Assembly (NCBI RefSeq): GCF_030845175.1 | Contig: NZ_CP132542.1 | Location: forward strand, 3,011,501 to 3,075,500 | DNA length: 64,000 bases | Source: Coralliovum pocilloporae | Lineage (GTDB): Bacteria; Pseudomonadota; Alphaproteobacteria; Rhizobiales; Cohaesibacteraceae | Direction: 5' to 3' | In this document: positions 18,761 through 28,654 of the stretch, piece after piece | How positions within the stretch are numbered: the first letter of the stretch is position 1 | Layout: the number at the start of each line of letters is the position of its first letter | The notes under the pieces: generated by a model | The model's database searches: none | What the model saw: only the letters and a program-made list of their open reading frames with translations | Told to the model about the DNA's origin: nothing | Translations under genes and position numbers: made by a program

Positions 18761-19930
18761 TTATGCGTCCCGGAGCGTCTGGCAGAAGCGTTCTATTTCC
18801 TGCTCCGTATTGTAATAGTGCACGGAAGCGCGGACCAGCGCGTCATAGCCACGCTGAGGTAGATCCAGTTGTGCCGATCCCGCTGATGAGACCCGCACAT
18901 TGATGTTTCTGGCCGCCATACGGTCCTTGATTGCTGCAGGGGATTCATCGCTTTTCGCGAAAGTGACAATGCCTCCGCGACGTACGCCAAGGTCAGTCAC
19001 TGTGATCCCCGGCATGGCGGACAGGGCACCACGCAGGGTATCAGCCAGATGACAGACACGCTTTTCAATATTGGCCATGCCGAGGGTCAATGCATAGTCG
19101 ACGGCTTTTGCCAGGCCAATCTGGCCACCCATATAGCGCTCCCAGTTCTCAAACCGGCGCGCACCGGCCTTCCATTCAAACTGATTGGGCGCAACCCAGT
19201 CGGCGCTGCGGAGATCAATGAAGGGCGGCTGCAGTTCATCCAGCCTGTCTTTATTCACATAGAGAAAACCGGTGCCGCGCGGGCCACGCAGATATTTTCG
19301 CCCTGTGGCTGACAGCATGTCGCAACCGATTGCCTTGACGTCCAGGTCAATCTGGCCTGCAGACTGACAGGCGTCGAGCAGAAACAGAATGCCGTGCTTC
19401 CTGGCAACAGCACCAACAGCCTCGGCCGGATTGATCAGCCCACCCTGTGTGGGAATGTGAGTGATGGATATCAGTCTTGTCTTTGGAGTGATCGCCCGTT
19501 CCAGTGCGGCCACATCAACCTGACCATGGGCGTCGTCATCAATAACGTCAATTTCAATCCCCACCCGCTGCTGCATCTGCAGATAGGCCACATAGTTGGA
19601 TACATATTCGGCCCGTGCGGTGATGATGCGGTCACCTGGCTGGAAAGGGATACTGTAGAATGCCATGTCCCACGCCCGGGTCGCATTCTCCACATAGGCA
19701 ATCTCGTCAGGCTCTGCGTTGAGCAATGTCGCAACAGAGGAGTAAAAGCCGTTGAGAAGATCCTGAGAGGCGTCTTCCGTTTCATAGCCGCCAATCAGGG
19801 CTTCGCGATCCAGATAGGATTTAACCGTCTCAAGCACCGGACGTGGTGGCAGGGACATGCCGGCATTGTTGAAATGCAGAACAAGCTCGGCTCCCGGTGT
19901 CTCTGCGCGAATGGCGGCTATATCCAGCAT
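18761..19930 (-). CDS. Class V aminotransferase-fold PLP enzyme
   Basis: The 389-residue protein has the fold of cysteine desulfurases, isopenicillin-N epimerases and C-S lyases such as EgtE. The opening [16 protein letters not shown] is a class V signature, the PLP Asp-His region is [14 protein letters not shown], and the Schiff-base Lys is in [17 protein letters not shown] saw no catalytic Cys loop like that of IscS, so a lyase, epimerase or aminotransferase role is more likely than desulfurase. Two ATGs are possible: 19936 and 19930. The AAGGAG sequence ends directly at the first and leaves 6 nt before the second, so 19930 is preferred. It is divergent from a gamma-glutamylcyclotransferase-like gene. 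Confidence 0.87.
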   Translation of the reverse strand: MLDIAAIRAETPGAELVLHFNNAGMSLPPRPVLETVKSYLDREALIGGYETEDASQDLLNGFYSSVATLLNAEPDEIAYVENATRAWDMAFYSIPFQPGDRIITARAEYVSNYVAYLQMQQRVGIEIDVIDDDAHGQVDVAALERAITPKTRLISITHIPTQGGLINPAEAVGAVARKHGILFLLDACQSAGQIDLDVKAIGCDMLSATGRKYLRGPRGTGFLYVNKDRLDELQPPFIDLRSADWVAPNQFEWKAGARRFENWERYMGGQIGLAKAVDYALTLGMANIEKRVCHLADTLRGALSAMPGITVTDLGVRRGGIVTFAKSDESPAAIKDRMAARNINVRVSSAGSAQLDLPQRGYDALVRASVHYYNTEQEIERFCQTLRDA

Positions 19931-20060
19931 GGTCATCTCCTTGTTTGAAGGAAATCTGCATGATTCAGGCCAGCCTGTATAGTCTTCAGGCTGATGGCAA
20001 TCAGGGCTTGTCATTGGCAGCCGCAGACGGCAAACATCTCTCCGGCAAGAGGGATAAAAG

Positions 20061-20648
20061 ATGTCAGATATAATCGCCTATTTCGGCTATGGATCGCTGG
20101 TCAACAAACAAACGCACAGAACACCGACCCGTAGGATGATCCCCGCGCGGCTGAAGGGGTGGCGGCGTGGCTGGTTTATCCGGGGGCAGGCGGCCTGGGC
20201 AGAAGCGGGCGGTGTCTGTGCCCTGACAGCAGAGCCGGACGCGGCGTCAGCCATTGATGGCGCGCTGATCCTTGATCATGTGGACAGTCTTCCTGCGGTC
20301 GATGAGCGTGAAATGCGCTATAATCGGCACCAGCTTACGGCAGATATGCTGGAAAGCCCGGAGGCGCTGCCGGATATCCCGCTTTATGTCTACAGCGCCA
20401 AAGACGCGTTCCGGGGATATGGAGACGAGGATTGTCCGGTGATCCGCAGCTATGTGGATGCCGTCCTACAAGGCTATATGACCCTGTTCGGGCAGAGTGG
20501 GCTGGAACGCTTCATGACCGAGACATTCGGCTGGCATGTGCCTATTCTGGACGACCGGAATGCACCGAGATATCCGCGTGCAGTGACGGTAACTGAAGAA
20601 GAGCAGAAGCTTTTCGACCGTCTCATTCAAAAGGCTACTGCAGGATAA
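20061..20648 (+). CDS. Gamma-glutamylcyclotransferase-like protein
   Basis: The 195-residue protein has the GGCT fold (BtrG/AIG2-like): an N-terminal [13 protein letters not shown] motif, an early basic segment ([13 protein letters not shown]), and a later acidic region [15 protein letters not shown] in which the catalytic Glu is expected. Family members release 5-oxoproline from gamma-glutamyl compounds such as glutathione degradation products. The C-terminal part ([17 protein letters not shown]) resembles the longer bacterial subgroup. The start at 20061 is preceded by an AAGAGGGATAAAAG-type site. It is divergent from the PLP enzyme. Confidence 0.85.
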   Translation: MSDIIAYFGYGSLVNKQTHRTPTRRMIPARLKGWRRGWFIRGQAAWAEAGGVCALTAEPDAASAIDGALILDHVDSLPAVDEREMRYNRHQLTADMLESPEALPDIPLYVYSAKDAFRGYGDEDCPVIRSYVDAVLQGYMTLFGQSGLERFMTETFGWHVPILDDRNAPRYPRAVTVTEEEQKLFDRLIQKATAG

Positions 20649-20679
20649 GCGGATTTCACGGCGCTTTTTGTGGCACTGT

Positions 20680-20699
20680 CACAGAGTTCTGTGTATAAC
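20680..20699 (+). promoter_or_regulatory. Possible promoter with palindrome upstream of DAHP synthase
   Basis: CACAGA and TCTGTG (20680-20693) form a 6-bp inverted repeat with a 2-nt centre, followed at once by TATAAC (20694-20699), a plausible -10 element. The -35 element is not clear. Confidence 0.35.
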
Positions 20700-20774
20700 C
20701 GCTGTCCATCCGGACTGCGAAAGACACTGTGCCGGATTAGTTGACGATGACAGACAGGAAGTGAGTAACACGTT

Positions 20775-22148
20775 ATGTCGAGCAAATGGACACCCGATAG
20801 TTGGCGCGCAAAACCAATCGTCCAGGTTCCGGAATATTCCGACCAGGATGCATTGAAGGATGCTGAAGGCCGTCTTGCGAGTTATCCACCGCTCGTCTTT
20901 GCGGGTGAGGCGCGCAAGCTGAAGAAGCAACTGGCAGACGTGGCTGAAGGCCGTGGTTTCCTGCTCCAGGGCGGTGACTGTGCCGAGAGCTTTGCCGAGC
21001 ATCACCCGGATCATATCCGTGACTTTTTCCGGGTCTTCCTGCAAATGGCCGTGGTGCTGACCTATGGTGCCAAACAGCCGGTGGTCAAGGTTGGCCGGAT
21101 TGCCGGTCAGTTTGCCAAGCCGCGTTCCGCCCCGACTGAAAAGCAGGGCGATGTGGAGCTGCCGAGCTACCGCGGTGATATCATCAACGAGATTGATTTC
21201 GAAGCGGTTGCCCGCGAGCCTGATCCGCGCCGCATGCTGATGGCTTACCGTCAGTCTGCTGCAACGCTGAACCTGCTGCGTGCCTTTGCATCTGGCGGTT
21301 TCGCTAATCTGGATCACGTTCACCAGTGGACACTGGGCTTTGTCAACGATGGTGCCATGGGTGCCCGTTACAAGGATCTGGCTGACCGTATCTCTGAATC
21401 GCTGGACTTCATGCGGGCTTGTGGCGTTGATCCTGAATCCGCACCTCAGCTGCGCTCGACGGATTTCTTCACCAGCCACGAGGCTCTGCTGCTCGGTTAT
21501 GAGGAAGCGCTGACCCGTGTGGATTCAACAAGCGGTGAATGGTACGCCACATCCGGTCATATGATCTGGATCGGCGATCGGACCCGTCAGCTTGACCATG
21601 CTCATGTGGAATTCTTCCGTGGCATCAAGAACCCGATCGGTATGAAATGCGGACCGTCTCTCGAGCCGGACGATCTGATCAGATTGATCGATGCACTGAA
21701 TCCTGAAAACGAAGCCGGTCGTCTGACCCTGATCGCCCGCTTTGGTGCGGACAAGGTCTTTGACCATCTTCCGGCTCTGGTCCGTGCTGTCGAGCGTGAA
21801 GGCAGGAAAGTGGTCTGGTCCTGTGACCCGATGCACGGCAATGTCATCAAGGCATCCACCGGCTTCAAGACCCGCCCGTTCGACCGTATCCTCAAGGAAG
21901 TTGAGGCCTTCTTCGCTGTTCACCGTGCGGAAGGCACCCACGCTGGTGGTATCCACGTGGAAATGACCGGCAAGAACGTCACAGAGTGCACGGGTGGTGC
22001 CAAGGCGATTACAGATGAAGATCTGTCCGACCGCTATCACACCCATTGCGACCCGCGCCTCAACGCGGATCAGGCGCTCGAACTGGCTTTCCTGATTTCC
22101 GAAAATCTGAAGTCAGAGCGGGATACCCGTCTGGCGATCAACGCCTGA
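20775..22148 (+). CDS. 3-deoxy-7-phosphoheptulonate synthase, class II
   Basis: This enzyme condenses phosphoenolpyruvate and erythrose-4-phosphate, the first step of the shikimate pathway. The 457-residue length and the opening [10 protein letters not shown] are those of class II (plant-like, AroA-II) DAHP synthases. Metal and substrate residues are in [41 protein letters not shown] and [10 protein letters not shown]. The later segment [15 protein letters not shown] is also conserved. It is monocistronic, with an intrinsic terminator at 22175-22200. Class II enzymes are often feedback-regulated, but no regulatory insert was evident. Confidence 0.95.
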   Translation: MSSKWTPDSWRAKPIVQVPEYSDQDALKDAEGRLASYPPLVFAGEARKLKKQLADVAEGRGFLLQGGDCAESFAEHHPDHIRDFFRVFLQMAVVLTYGAKQPVVKVGRIAGQFAKPRSAPTEKQGDVELPSYRGDIINEIDFEAVAREPDPRRMLMAYRQSAATLNLLRAFASGGFANLDHVHQWTLGFVNDGAMGARYKDLADRISESLDFMRACGVDPESAPQLRSTDFFTSHEALLLGYEEALTRVDSTSGEWYATSGHMIWIGDRTRQLDHAHVEFFRGIKNPIGMKCGPSLEPDDLIRLIDALNPENEAGRLTLIARFGADKVFDHLPALVRAVEREGRKVVWSCDPMHGNVIKASTGFKTRPFDRILKEVEAFFAVHRAEGTHAGGIHVEMTGKNVTECTGGAKAITDEDLSDRYHTHCDPRLNADQALELAFLISENLKSERDTRLAINA

Positions 22149-22174
22149 TCGCGATATCAGATTTACAAGATTTG

Positions 22175-22200
22175 AGCCGGGCTTTTTGCCCGGCTTTTTC
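22175..22200 (+). terminator. Intrinsic terminator after DAHP synthase
   Basis: AGCCGGGC (22175-22182) pairs with GCCCGGCT (22188-22195) around a TTTTT loop and is followed by TTTTC. Confidence 0.92.
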
Positions 22201-22296
22201 ATTTGATGGACACCAAACAGGTGACAGTCCGTCAGCAATTTTCGCTCTTATCTGAATGTGGTGGCAGGCTCATCTTGAGGGCGGAGGTATTTTGCT

Positions 22297-23118
22297 ATGC
22301 TGCCAAGCCTGTTTGTGTCTCATGGGGCGCCTAATCTGGTGCTGAGAGACTCTCCCGCGCGCGATTGTCTGTCTGTGCTCGGACGCTCCCTGCCACGTCC
22401 TGACGCCATCCTGTGTATTTCCGCCCATTATGAGACGGAACGAATTTCGGTCTCCTCTGACCCCTGGCCTGAAACCGTCTATGACTTCGGTGGCTTTGAA
22501 CCGGAACTGTATACGCTTACCTATCCGGCACCGGGGAACCCGGAACTGGCCAGTGAGGTTGTCTCGTTGCTGACAGAAGCAGGCGTGGACGCAGAGCTTG
22601 AGCGGGGCAGGGGTTTTGACCATGGAGTCTGGGTGCCGCTCATGCTGATGTACCCGGATGCAGATATCCCGGTGGTTCAGATGTCGGTGCGTAAAGAGGG
22701 AGCCCCTTCTGAACACCTGGCAGTCGGACGGGCGTTGAAGTCACTGCAGGGCAGGAACATCCTGATTCTCGGCAGTGGTTCCATGACCCATAATCTCTCC
22801 GAGGCGTTTCGCTGGATACGGGCAGGAGAGGATGGAACAGACACGCCGGACTGGGTCGATGGCTTTGCTGATCGCATGATTGAAGAAAGCCTCTCCGGCA
22901 ATCTGGCTCAAGTGGCTGAGAACCCTGATTCCATTCCTGGTTATCGGGACAACCATCCGACAGATGAGCATATCCTGCCTTTGTTTGTTGCGGCTGGTGC
23001 AGGGGATGGAGAGGGTGACACCCGACTTATCCACAGCAGTGCGCAGTACCATGTCCTGCGGATGGATATTCTCGCTTTTGGTGGGCAGGAATTGCAAACA
23101 GCGTTAATGCGATCCTAA
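22297..23118 (+). CDS. Extradiol ring-cleavage dioxygenase, DODA type (LigB family)
   Basis: This 273-residue enzyme belongs to the LigB-fold family that includes plant 4,5-DOPA dioxygenase and bacterial YgiD. Metal-ligand regions are LFVSHGAP at the start, ISAHYETE near residue 45, and GFDHGVWVPLMLM near residue 107. The later LILGSGSMTHNL and AQYHVLRMDIL segments are typical of the group. It cleaves catechol-type rings, but the in vivo substrate of bacterial members is usually unknown. The stop is 72 bp before the next gene; no partner in aromatic degradation is adjacent. Confidence 0.9.
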   Translation: MLPSLFVSHGAPNLVLRDSPARDCLSVLGRSLPRPDAILCISAHYETERISVSSDPWPETVYDFGGFEPELYTLTYPAPGNPELASEVVSLLTEAGVDAELERGRGFDHGVWVPLMLMYPDADIPVVQMSVRKEGAPSEHLAVGRALKSLQGRNILILGSGSMTHNLSEAFRWIRAGEDGTDTPDWVDGFADRMIEESLSGNLAQVAENPDSIPGYRDNHPTDEHILPLFVAAGAGDGEGDTRLIHSSAQYHVLRMDILAFGGQELQTALMRS

Positions 23119-23190
23119 CGTTTCGGACCGATCCTGACTCTAACGGGAAGCGCTTTGCTTGCTTCTGGGGAGCCAAGGGGAATTTGATTA

Positions 23191-23652
23191 ATGTCTGATC
23201 GCTCAACGTCACTTCTGATCGTCGCACCAGCGGGCATCAGGCGGTCAATCGTTGAACAGATGGTGGATGGAGCGGGTGTAAAAGACGTTCGAATAGCCTC
23301 AAATTCAGAAGAAGCTCGTGATCTCCTTGAAGCACGGTTGCCGGCAGTGGTGATCGTTGACTGGTCTCTTCCAAATGGTGACTGCGAAGAGGTGCTGCGT
23401 TATCTGCGCGGTGATCGCCGCCCGGAACGCCTCTATCTTCCCATTGTGACGCTCAATGCCGAGACTTATGGCTCCGGGCCGCACCTCGATAGAGGGTTTG
23501 GTGTGCAGGCAAGTCTGCCGTCTCCGCACTCAGCGCAAGACCTGATGGTGGCCATTGCCAAGGCTATCGGTCATGTGCCGGATATGGTTCATTCCGAGGC
23601 CCTTCTGCCCTGGACTGCCAACGCCGAAGCGCTACGGATTCGTCTGCACTGA
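23191..23652 (+). CDS. Degenerate response-regulator receiver protein
   Basis: The 153-residue protein aligns with the CheY-like receiver fold: Asp57 in VVIVDWSLPNGD is the phosphoacceptor position and Thr87 the switch position. However, the acidic pair that binds Mg2+ after strand 1 is absent (VAPAG at 11-15) and the conserved Lys is replaced (ASLPSP near 107-112). It may be a pseudo-receiver that signals without phosphorylation, or bind only weakly. No DNA-binding output domain follows. AAGGGG precedes the ATG. It sits 42 bp before nadE; a functional link is not evident. Confidence 0.72.
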   Translation: MSDRSTSLLIVAPAGIRRSIVEQMVDGAGVKDVRIASNSEEARDLLEARLPAVVIVDWSLPNGDCEEVLRYLRGDRRPERLYLPIVTLNAETYGSGPHLDRGFGVQASLPSPHSAQDLMVAIAKAIGHVPDMVHSEALLPWTANAEALRIRLH

Positions 23653-23694
23653 TAAGCCGTTGCCGATCAGAGGCAATCGCGCTAAATCAGACCC

Positions 23695-25374
23695 ATGACA
23701 CATTTGCTTGAAAACCGCATTATTCTGTCTCTTGCCCAGATCAATCCGACGGTCGGGGATATCGATGGCAATATGGAAAAGGCCCGGGCTGCCCGTCTGA
23801 AGGCAGCCGAGGATGGTGCCGATCTGCTGGTCCTGCCGGAACTTTTTGTCTCCGGTTACCCGCCTGAGGATCTGGTTCTGAAACCGGCCTTTCAGCGCGC
23901 GTGTCGCGAGGCGGTTGAAGCATTCGCCAAAGAGACAGCCGATGGCGGCCCCGGTGTTCTTATCGGAACCCCCTGGGTGACAGATGATGCACTGTGGAAT
24001 GCTGTCTGTCTGCTCGACAATGGCACGGTGGAATCCGTCCAGGGCAAGGTGGAACTGCCAAATTATGGCGTCTTCGATGAAGTGCGGGTGTTTGATCAGG
24101 CTCCGCTTCCGGGCCCGATGGGATTTCGCGGCCTGCGCCTTGGGGCGCCCATCTGTGAAGATATCTGGTTCGATCAGGTTTGCGAATGCCTGATGGAGAC
24201 CGGCGCTGAAATGCTGATTGTCCTCAATGGGTCTCCTTACGCTCGTGGCAAGGCCGATCAGCGGATGCAGGTTGCTGTGGCGCGGGTGGTCGAGACCGAG
24301 TTGCCTCTGGTCTATCTCAATCAGGTCTGCGGACAGGATGAGCTGGTTTTTGAGGGGGCTTCCTTCGGTCTCAATGCTGACCGGACCTTGGCTTTCCAGA
24401 TGGCGCCTTTCCAGGAAGAGCAGGTCAATGTGGTCATGGAACGGGCGGACGATGGCTGGCGCTGTACGGGTGGACCTGTCGCTGCCCTGCCGGATCGCAA
24501 CGAGGAGACCTGGCAGGCCTGTGTTCTGGGCTTGCGGGACTATGTGAACAAGAACGGTTTCCCAGGTGTGGTTCTGGGATTGTCCGGCGGGATCGATTCC
24601 GCTGTTTGTGCTGCCATGGCGGTGGATGCGCTTGGTGCGGACCGGGTGCACAGCATCATGCTGCCTTATCGCTATACGTCGGATGAAAGCCTGTCAGATG
24701 CGGCCCGCTGTGCGGAAGCGCTTGGCATTCGCTATGACAATGTGCCGATTTCAGAACCGGTCGAAGGCTTTCTGTCAGCGCTTGACCCGCTGTTTTCAGA
24801 TACGCAGGCGGACACAACAGAAGAAAACCTTCAGTCCCGGACCCGGGGCACCATCCTGATGGCGGTATCCAACAAGTTTGGCGCCATGGTGGTGACCACC
24901 GGCAACAAATCAGAAGTATCAGTCGGTTATGCCACGCTTTATGGAGATATGAACGGCGGGTTCAACCCGATCAAGGATCTCTACAAGACCGAAGTCTATG
25001 CATTGGCCCGCTGGCGGAATGCCAATCATCCCACCGGTCTTCTGGGGCCGGAGGGTGAGGTTATTCCAGCGAATATCATCGACAAGGCTCCGACGGCTGA
25101 ATTGCGGGAAAACCAGACCGATCAGGACTCCCTGCCGGATTATGACGTGCTGGATGATATTCTCGATTGTCTGGTCGAGCGGGAGATGGCGCTGGATGAC
25201 ATTGTTGCCAAGGGGCATGACAAGGCTGTCGTCGAGCGCGTCCAGCACCTGCTTTACATCGCGGAGTACAAGCGTCGCCAGGCTGCGCCAGGAGTGCGGG
25301 TGACAGACAAGAATTTTGGTAAGGACAGACGATATCCGATCACAAACCGGTATCGGGATCGCGTCAAAGGATAA
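23695..25374 (+). CDS. nadE: Glutamine-dependent NAD+ synthetase
   Basis: NadE amidates nicotinate adenine dinucleotide to NAD+ using ATP and glutamine-derived ammonia. The N-terminal nitrilase-type glutaminase domain (about 1-260) contains the Glu in LVLPELFVSGYPPEDL, the Lys in VQGKVELPNYGVF and the Cys in GAPICEDIWF. The C-terminal synthetase domain (from about 290) has the ATP pyrophosphatase loop LGLSGGIDSAVCAAM and the segment VVTTGNKSEVSVGYATLYGD. The length of 559 residues is normal for the two-domain form. The stop is 3 bp before the gltX start, so the two genes form an operon. Confidence 0.96.
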   Translation: MTHLLENRIILSLAQINPTVGDIDGNMEKARAARLKAAEDGADLLVLPELFVSGYPPEDLVLKPAFQRACREAVEAFAKETADGGPGVLIGTPWVTDDALWNAVCLLDNGTVESVQGKVELPNYGVFDEVRVFDQAPLPGPMGFRGLRLGAPICEDIWFDQVCECLMETGAEMLIVLNGSPYARGKADQRMQVAVARVVETELPLVYLNQVCGQDELVFEGASFGLNADRTLAFQMAPFQEEQVNVVMERADDGWRCTGGPVAALPDRNEETWQACVLGLRDYVNKNGFPGVVLGLSGGIDSAVCAAMAVDALGADRVHSIMLPYRYTSDESLSDAARCAEALGIRYDNVPISEPVEGFLSALDPLFSDTQADTTEENLQSRTRGTILMAVSNKFGAMVVTTGNKSEVSVGYATLYGDMNGGFNPIKDLYKTEVYALARWRNANHPTGLLGPEGEVIPANIIDKAPTAELRENQTDQDSLPDYDVLDDILDCLVEREMALDDIVAKGHDKAVVERVQHLLYIAEYKRRQAAPGVRVTDKNFGKDRRYPITNRYRDRVKG

Positions 25375-25377
25375 CTC

Positions 25378-26709
25378 ATGACCCCAGTGGTTCGCTTTGC
25401 TCCGTCTCCGACGGGCCGCCTGCATATTGGCAATGCCCGTACGGCCCTGTTCAACTGGTTGTATGCCAAATCCAATGGCGGTCAGTTCATTCTGCGTTAT
25501 GACGACACAGACAGGGAGCGCTCGACACAGGAATTTGCCGACGGTATTGCGGAAGATCTGGCTTGGCTTGGTATCAGGCCGGACAGGGTTGAGCGCCAGT
25601 CAGCCCGGGTCGAGCGCTATGATGCTGTGGCGGATGAGTTGCGGGCCAGAGGGTTGCTTTATCCTTGTTATGAAACCCCGGACGAGCTCGATAGAAAACG
25701 CAAACGCCAGCGTGCGCGCGGCCTGCCACCGATCTATGATCGGGCGGCTCTTGATCTGACCGATGAAGAACGGGCCGCCTTTGAGGCCGATGGCCGACGC
25801 CCGCACTGGCGGTTCAAGCTAGAAGGCCGCACGGTAACCTGGACGGACCTTGTGCGCGGAGAGCAGTCCATCGACACCGCCTCCCTGTCAGACCCGATCC
25901 TGATCCGGGAAGACGGAACCTATCTCTATACCCTGCCGTCGGTCATTGATGATATTGATATGGGTGTGTCTCATGTGGTGCGTGGCGAGGACCATGTGGC
26001 CAATACCGGTGCACAGATCGAGATTTTTGAGGCTCTTGGCTCAAAGCCAACCGGGTTCGGTCATCATAACCTTCTCACCACAGCAAGCGGTGAGGGGCTT
26101 TCAAAGCGCCTTGGCTCGCTGTCCCTCAAGGGGCTGCGGGATGACGGGTTCGAGCCTGGAACGGTTGCGTCTCTGGCAACACTGATCGGAACATCAGAAG
26201 CGGTCGAGCCATTTGCAGCCCTTGAGGGTCTTGCAGATCATTTTGCCTTCAGCAAGGTATCGCGTGCCCCAGCCAAGTTCGACCCGGATGACCTGAAGAA
26301 CCTCAACATGAGATTGCTGCAGACCCTGTCCTATGATGCGGTGGCAGAGCGTCTTCAGGAGATGGGTGTCAGCAGTGATGCCTTCTTCTGGGAAACAGTG
26401 CGCGGCAACATCGCCACGCTTCAGGATACAGCGCTCTGGTGGCAGGTGGTCACCGGGCCGGTTGAGCCTGAGGTCGATGGTGACGATCGCGCCTTTATCT
26501 CTGCAGCCCGTGAGGCTTTGCCCGCAGAACCCTGGGATGAAACCACGTGGTCAGCCTGGACCAAGGTGCTGAAGGGTGAAACCGGACGCAAGGGTAAAAG
26601 CCTGTTCATGCCGCTGCGCAAGGCGATTACTGGACTGTCGCACGGTCCGGAGCTTGGTCGGCTTCTGCCACTGATCGGCCGTAAAAGTACTGAGGACCGA
26701 CTATCCTGA
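25378..26709 (+). CDS. gltX: Glutamate--tRNA ligase
   Basis: GluRS charges tRNA with glutamate. The HIGH motif is [15 protein letters not shown] at about residues 14-28, and the KMSKS-type motif is [10 protein letters not shown], with Gly in place of the first Lys as I recall for the alphaproteobacterial GluRS group. The central [19 protein letters not shown] is also conserved. At 443 residues it is the shorter form; many alphaproteobacteria have two GluRS paralogues with GatCAB. It is cotranscribed with nadE. Its last 83 bp overlap the convergent DUF2865 gene, so both strands code there. Confidence 0.94.
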   Translation: MTPVVRFAPSPTGRLHIGNARTALFNWLYAKSNGGQFILRYDDTDRERSTQEFADGIAEDLAWLGIRPDRVERQSARVERYDAVADELRARGLLYPCYETPDELDRKRKRQRARGLPPIYDRAALDLTDEERAAFEADGRRPHWRFKLEGRTVTWTDLVRGEQSIDTASLSDPILIREDGTYLYTLPSVIDDIDMGVSHVVRGEDHVANTGAQIEIFEALGSKPTGFGHHNLLTTASGEGLSKRLGSLSLKGLRDDGFEPGTVASLATLIGTSEAVEPFAALEGLADHFAFSKVSRAPAKFDPDDLKNLNMRLLQTLSYDAVAERLQEMGVSSDAFFWETVRGNIATLQDTALWWQVVTGPVEPEVDGDDRAFISAAREALPAEPWDETTWSAWTKVLKGETGRKGKSLFMPLRKAITGLSHGPELGRLLPLIGRKSTEDRLS

Positions 26710-27790
26710 TCTTTTTGCCGGAGCGCTCGGCAACCAGTCCATTGCTGTCGCTGCCGATAATCTGTGGGAAGAAGTCACCACTCAGAGCCAGAAGTGTTTC
26801 CGGATCCTGCATCGGGTCCGGGCGCAGGTCCGGAATAGGGATCGACGGGTCGCCGAGATTCTCTTCAAAGCGGAATGTACCGCCGATGATGCTGGCATTG
26901 ACGCCGTTACCGGTCCCGAGCAGGCGGCCGGGACGATCGACTGCACCGCAGGTGCAGGATGAATTATACTGCTTGCGATAGGCGAAGGCATTGGGAAGGT
27001 CCGCATAGGGTTCCTCGTTCAGAGAAACCATGTCTTCGCTTTCCTGTCCCGGGTTGCGGTGCTTGTAGAGCGAAACCTCTGCTGCAGGGCACATGTTCCG
27101 GCAGATAGCCTCATCACGTTCGAAATTGCGCGACAAGGTGGAGAAGCTGATCGGGAAATAATATCCGTCACAGGCTCTTACGCAGAGTGTGCGAAAGGTT
27201 CCGATTGAGGTGAATTCGTCATCATAGAATTCCCGGGCGAAAGACCCGCCACGGAATCTGTCATCCCTGTCCCTGCCACCAAAGATAGGCAAGCCGAACA
27301 AGGTCCGGCCCCTGTCGCGACGGGCATAGCGCTCATATTGAGGGCCACAGCGATTGCGAGCCAGAGCCGCGAGAACTTCCCGCTTCTTGCGGTCCTGACT
27401 GCCAGGGTTGTTGGCAAACCGGTTGCGCTTGTCGAGCAGCGCATCAAGGCGTCGGGTTTCCTTCTTCAGCTGACGATTGATGCCGCGACACTGAGGCCCT
27501 GGTTTTTTACGGAAGAACAGAAAGCCTCCGCCGTCACAATTATGACGCTTGGCCTGCCGTCGCAAACGGTCAACCTTGGAACGCTGCTTGTGGCTGGCAC
27601 GGTCATACTTCTGGAACTGGGCCCGTCTGGATGCGGATTGCCGGTTGTTCTGAAGGCTGGCCAGACTGTTCTCAAGCTGCAGACAGACGCGATGCTGCTG
27701 GGGGAGAGTCTGCGCATGAACCGGATCACCAAAACCGATGAAGCTGGTTATGGCAACAACAGATGCAACAAGGGTGTAAGCAGATTTCAT
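26627..27790 (-). CDS. DUF2865 protein, exported
   Basis: The 387-residue product has a signal peptide ([20 protein letters not shown], then DPVHAQ) and a central cysteine-containing DUF2865 region with [19 protein letters not shown] followed by EAICRNMCP and SSCTCG. Such proteins are common in Hyphomicrobiales and of unknown role; the paired cysteines suggest disulfides in the periplasm. The N-terminal part is highly basic and helical (residues about 45-130). I chose the ATG at 27790 that begins the signal peptide. The last 83 bp overlap gltX. Confidence 0.88.
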   Translation of the reverse strand: MKSAYTLVASVVAITSFIGFGDPVHAQTLPQQHRVCLQLENSLASLQNNRQSASRRAQFQKYDRASHKQRSKVDRLRRQAKRHNCDGGGFLFFRKKPGPQCRGINRQLKKETRRLDALLDKRNRFANNPGSQDRKKREVLAALARNRCGPQYERYARRDRGRTLFGLPIFGGRDRDDRFRGGSFAREFYDDEFTSIGTFRTLCVRACDGYYFPISFSTLSRNFERDEAICRNMCPAAEVSLYKHRNPGQESEDMVSLNEEPYADLPNAFAYRKQYNSSCTCGAVDRPGRLLGTGNGVNASIIGGTFRFEENLGDPSIPIPDLRPDPMQDPETLLALSGDFFPQIIGSDSNGLVAERSGKKIRIVGPQYFYGRSVAEADQAPDRATVQ

Positions 27791-28044
27791 GCGTAACTCT
27801 GTCGAGACAGTCCGGTGATCGGCATACTGAGGCGAGACAAGACACTCTTGCAATCCATTGCGACAAGAACACGGCAAACCGGTTCTATCTCTGCCCCAGA
27901 CAATCAATCATGTGATTCAATCAAATTCTGCCGGACTTTAGCAAATCAAAAATGACTGGTCGATGAACAGTTGATGGAAATGAAAAGCCATTTTCAGGGG
28001 AGGTCGGGTATGCTGTGGTAAGGGGCAGGGAATTCAGCCGGGTC

Positions 28045-28533
28045 TCATGCCCGATCTTTGCGTGAGGCCAGCGTTTCCGCTCTCTCTGTCAGGCTTGAGA
28101 GCAAATCATCCAGAACGGTACGGGTGTCTGTATCAAGTGTGTCGAGCAGCGCGGTTTCAAAGGCCAGCGCTTCAGGGGCTACCGCTTCATAGGTTTGCCT
28201 GCCAGATGTGGTGAGAGACAGGAAAGATTCGCGGTTGTCATCGGCATTGACCGAGCGGGCAATGAAACCTCTGCACTCCAGCGCGGTAACAGCCCGGCTG
28301 ACTTTGGTCTTGTGCATATGGCTGTGCTGGCCGATCTGTTTGGCGGTCATGCTGTCATATTGTCCCAGCGTTGCCAGTACTCGCCATTCGGGGATGCTGA
28401 GCCCGTAGCGCTTCTGATAGAGCCGGGAAAGGGACTGGCTGACCGTTTCCGCCAGTACATTCAGCCGGTAGGGCAGAAACTGCTCAAGGTGAAGAGGGGC
28501 ATCGGCCATCAGGAGACTCGCAAGATGAGACAT
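28045..28533 (-). CDS. MarR-family transcriptional regulator
   Basis: The 162-residue protein has the MarR winged helix: LSIPEWRVLATLGQ near residue 50, the recognition helix AKQIGQHSHMHKTKVSRAV near 68-86, and the wing NADDNRESFLSLT. It resembles the HpaR-like branch that controls aromatic or oxidative-stress genes, but the target is not proven. A palindromic operator at 28546-28559 lies 13 bp upstream of the ATG, so autoregulation is likely. No clear Shine-Dalgarno precedes either possible ATG (28533 or 28509). The divergent neighbour is an anchored alpha/beta hydrolase. Confidence 0.9.
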   Translation of the reverse strand: MSHLASLLMADAPLHLEQFLPYRLNVLAETVSQSLSRLYQKRYGLSIPEWRVLATLGQYDSMTAKQIGQHSHMHKTKVSRAVTALECRGFIARSVNADDNRESFLSLTTSGRQTYEAVAPEALAFETALLDTLDTDTRTVLDDLLSSLTERAETLASRKDRA

Positions 28534-28545
28534 GGATGATTATTA

Positions 28546-28559
28546 GTCTCATATGAAAC
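28546..28559. promoter_or_regulatory. Probable MarR operator
   Basis: GTCTCATATGAAAC is a 14-bp palindrome with a single mismatched pair. It sits 13-26 bp upstream of the marR ATG, next to TAATAAT on the minus strand. Binding there would block the gene's own promoter. It is 96 bp from the divergent hydrolase start, so control of that gene is possible too. Confidence 0.65.
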
Positions 28560-28654
28560 CGGTTTTGACAATTTCTTGAAACACGTAACCCCTGCCAGTT
28601 GCTGTATCGTATAACCCTCAGAATGTTCTGACTGGCAAGATCCTCTGGTATACT

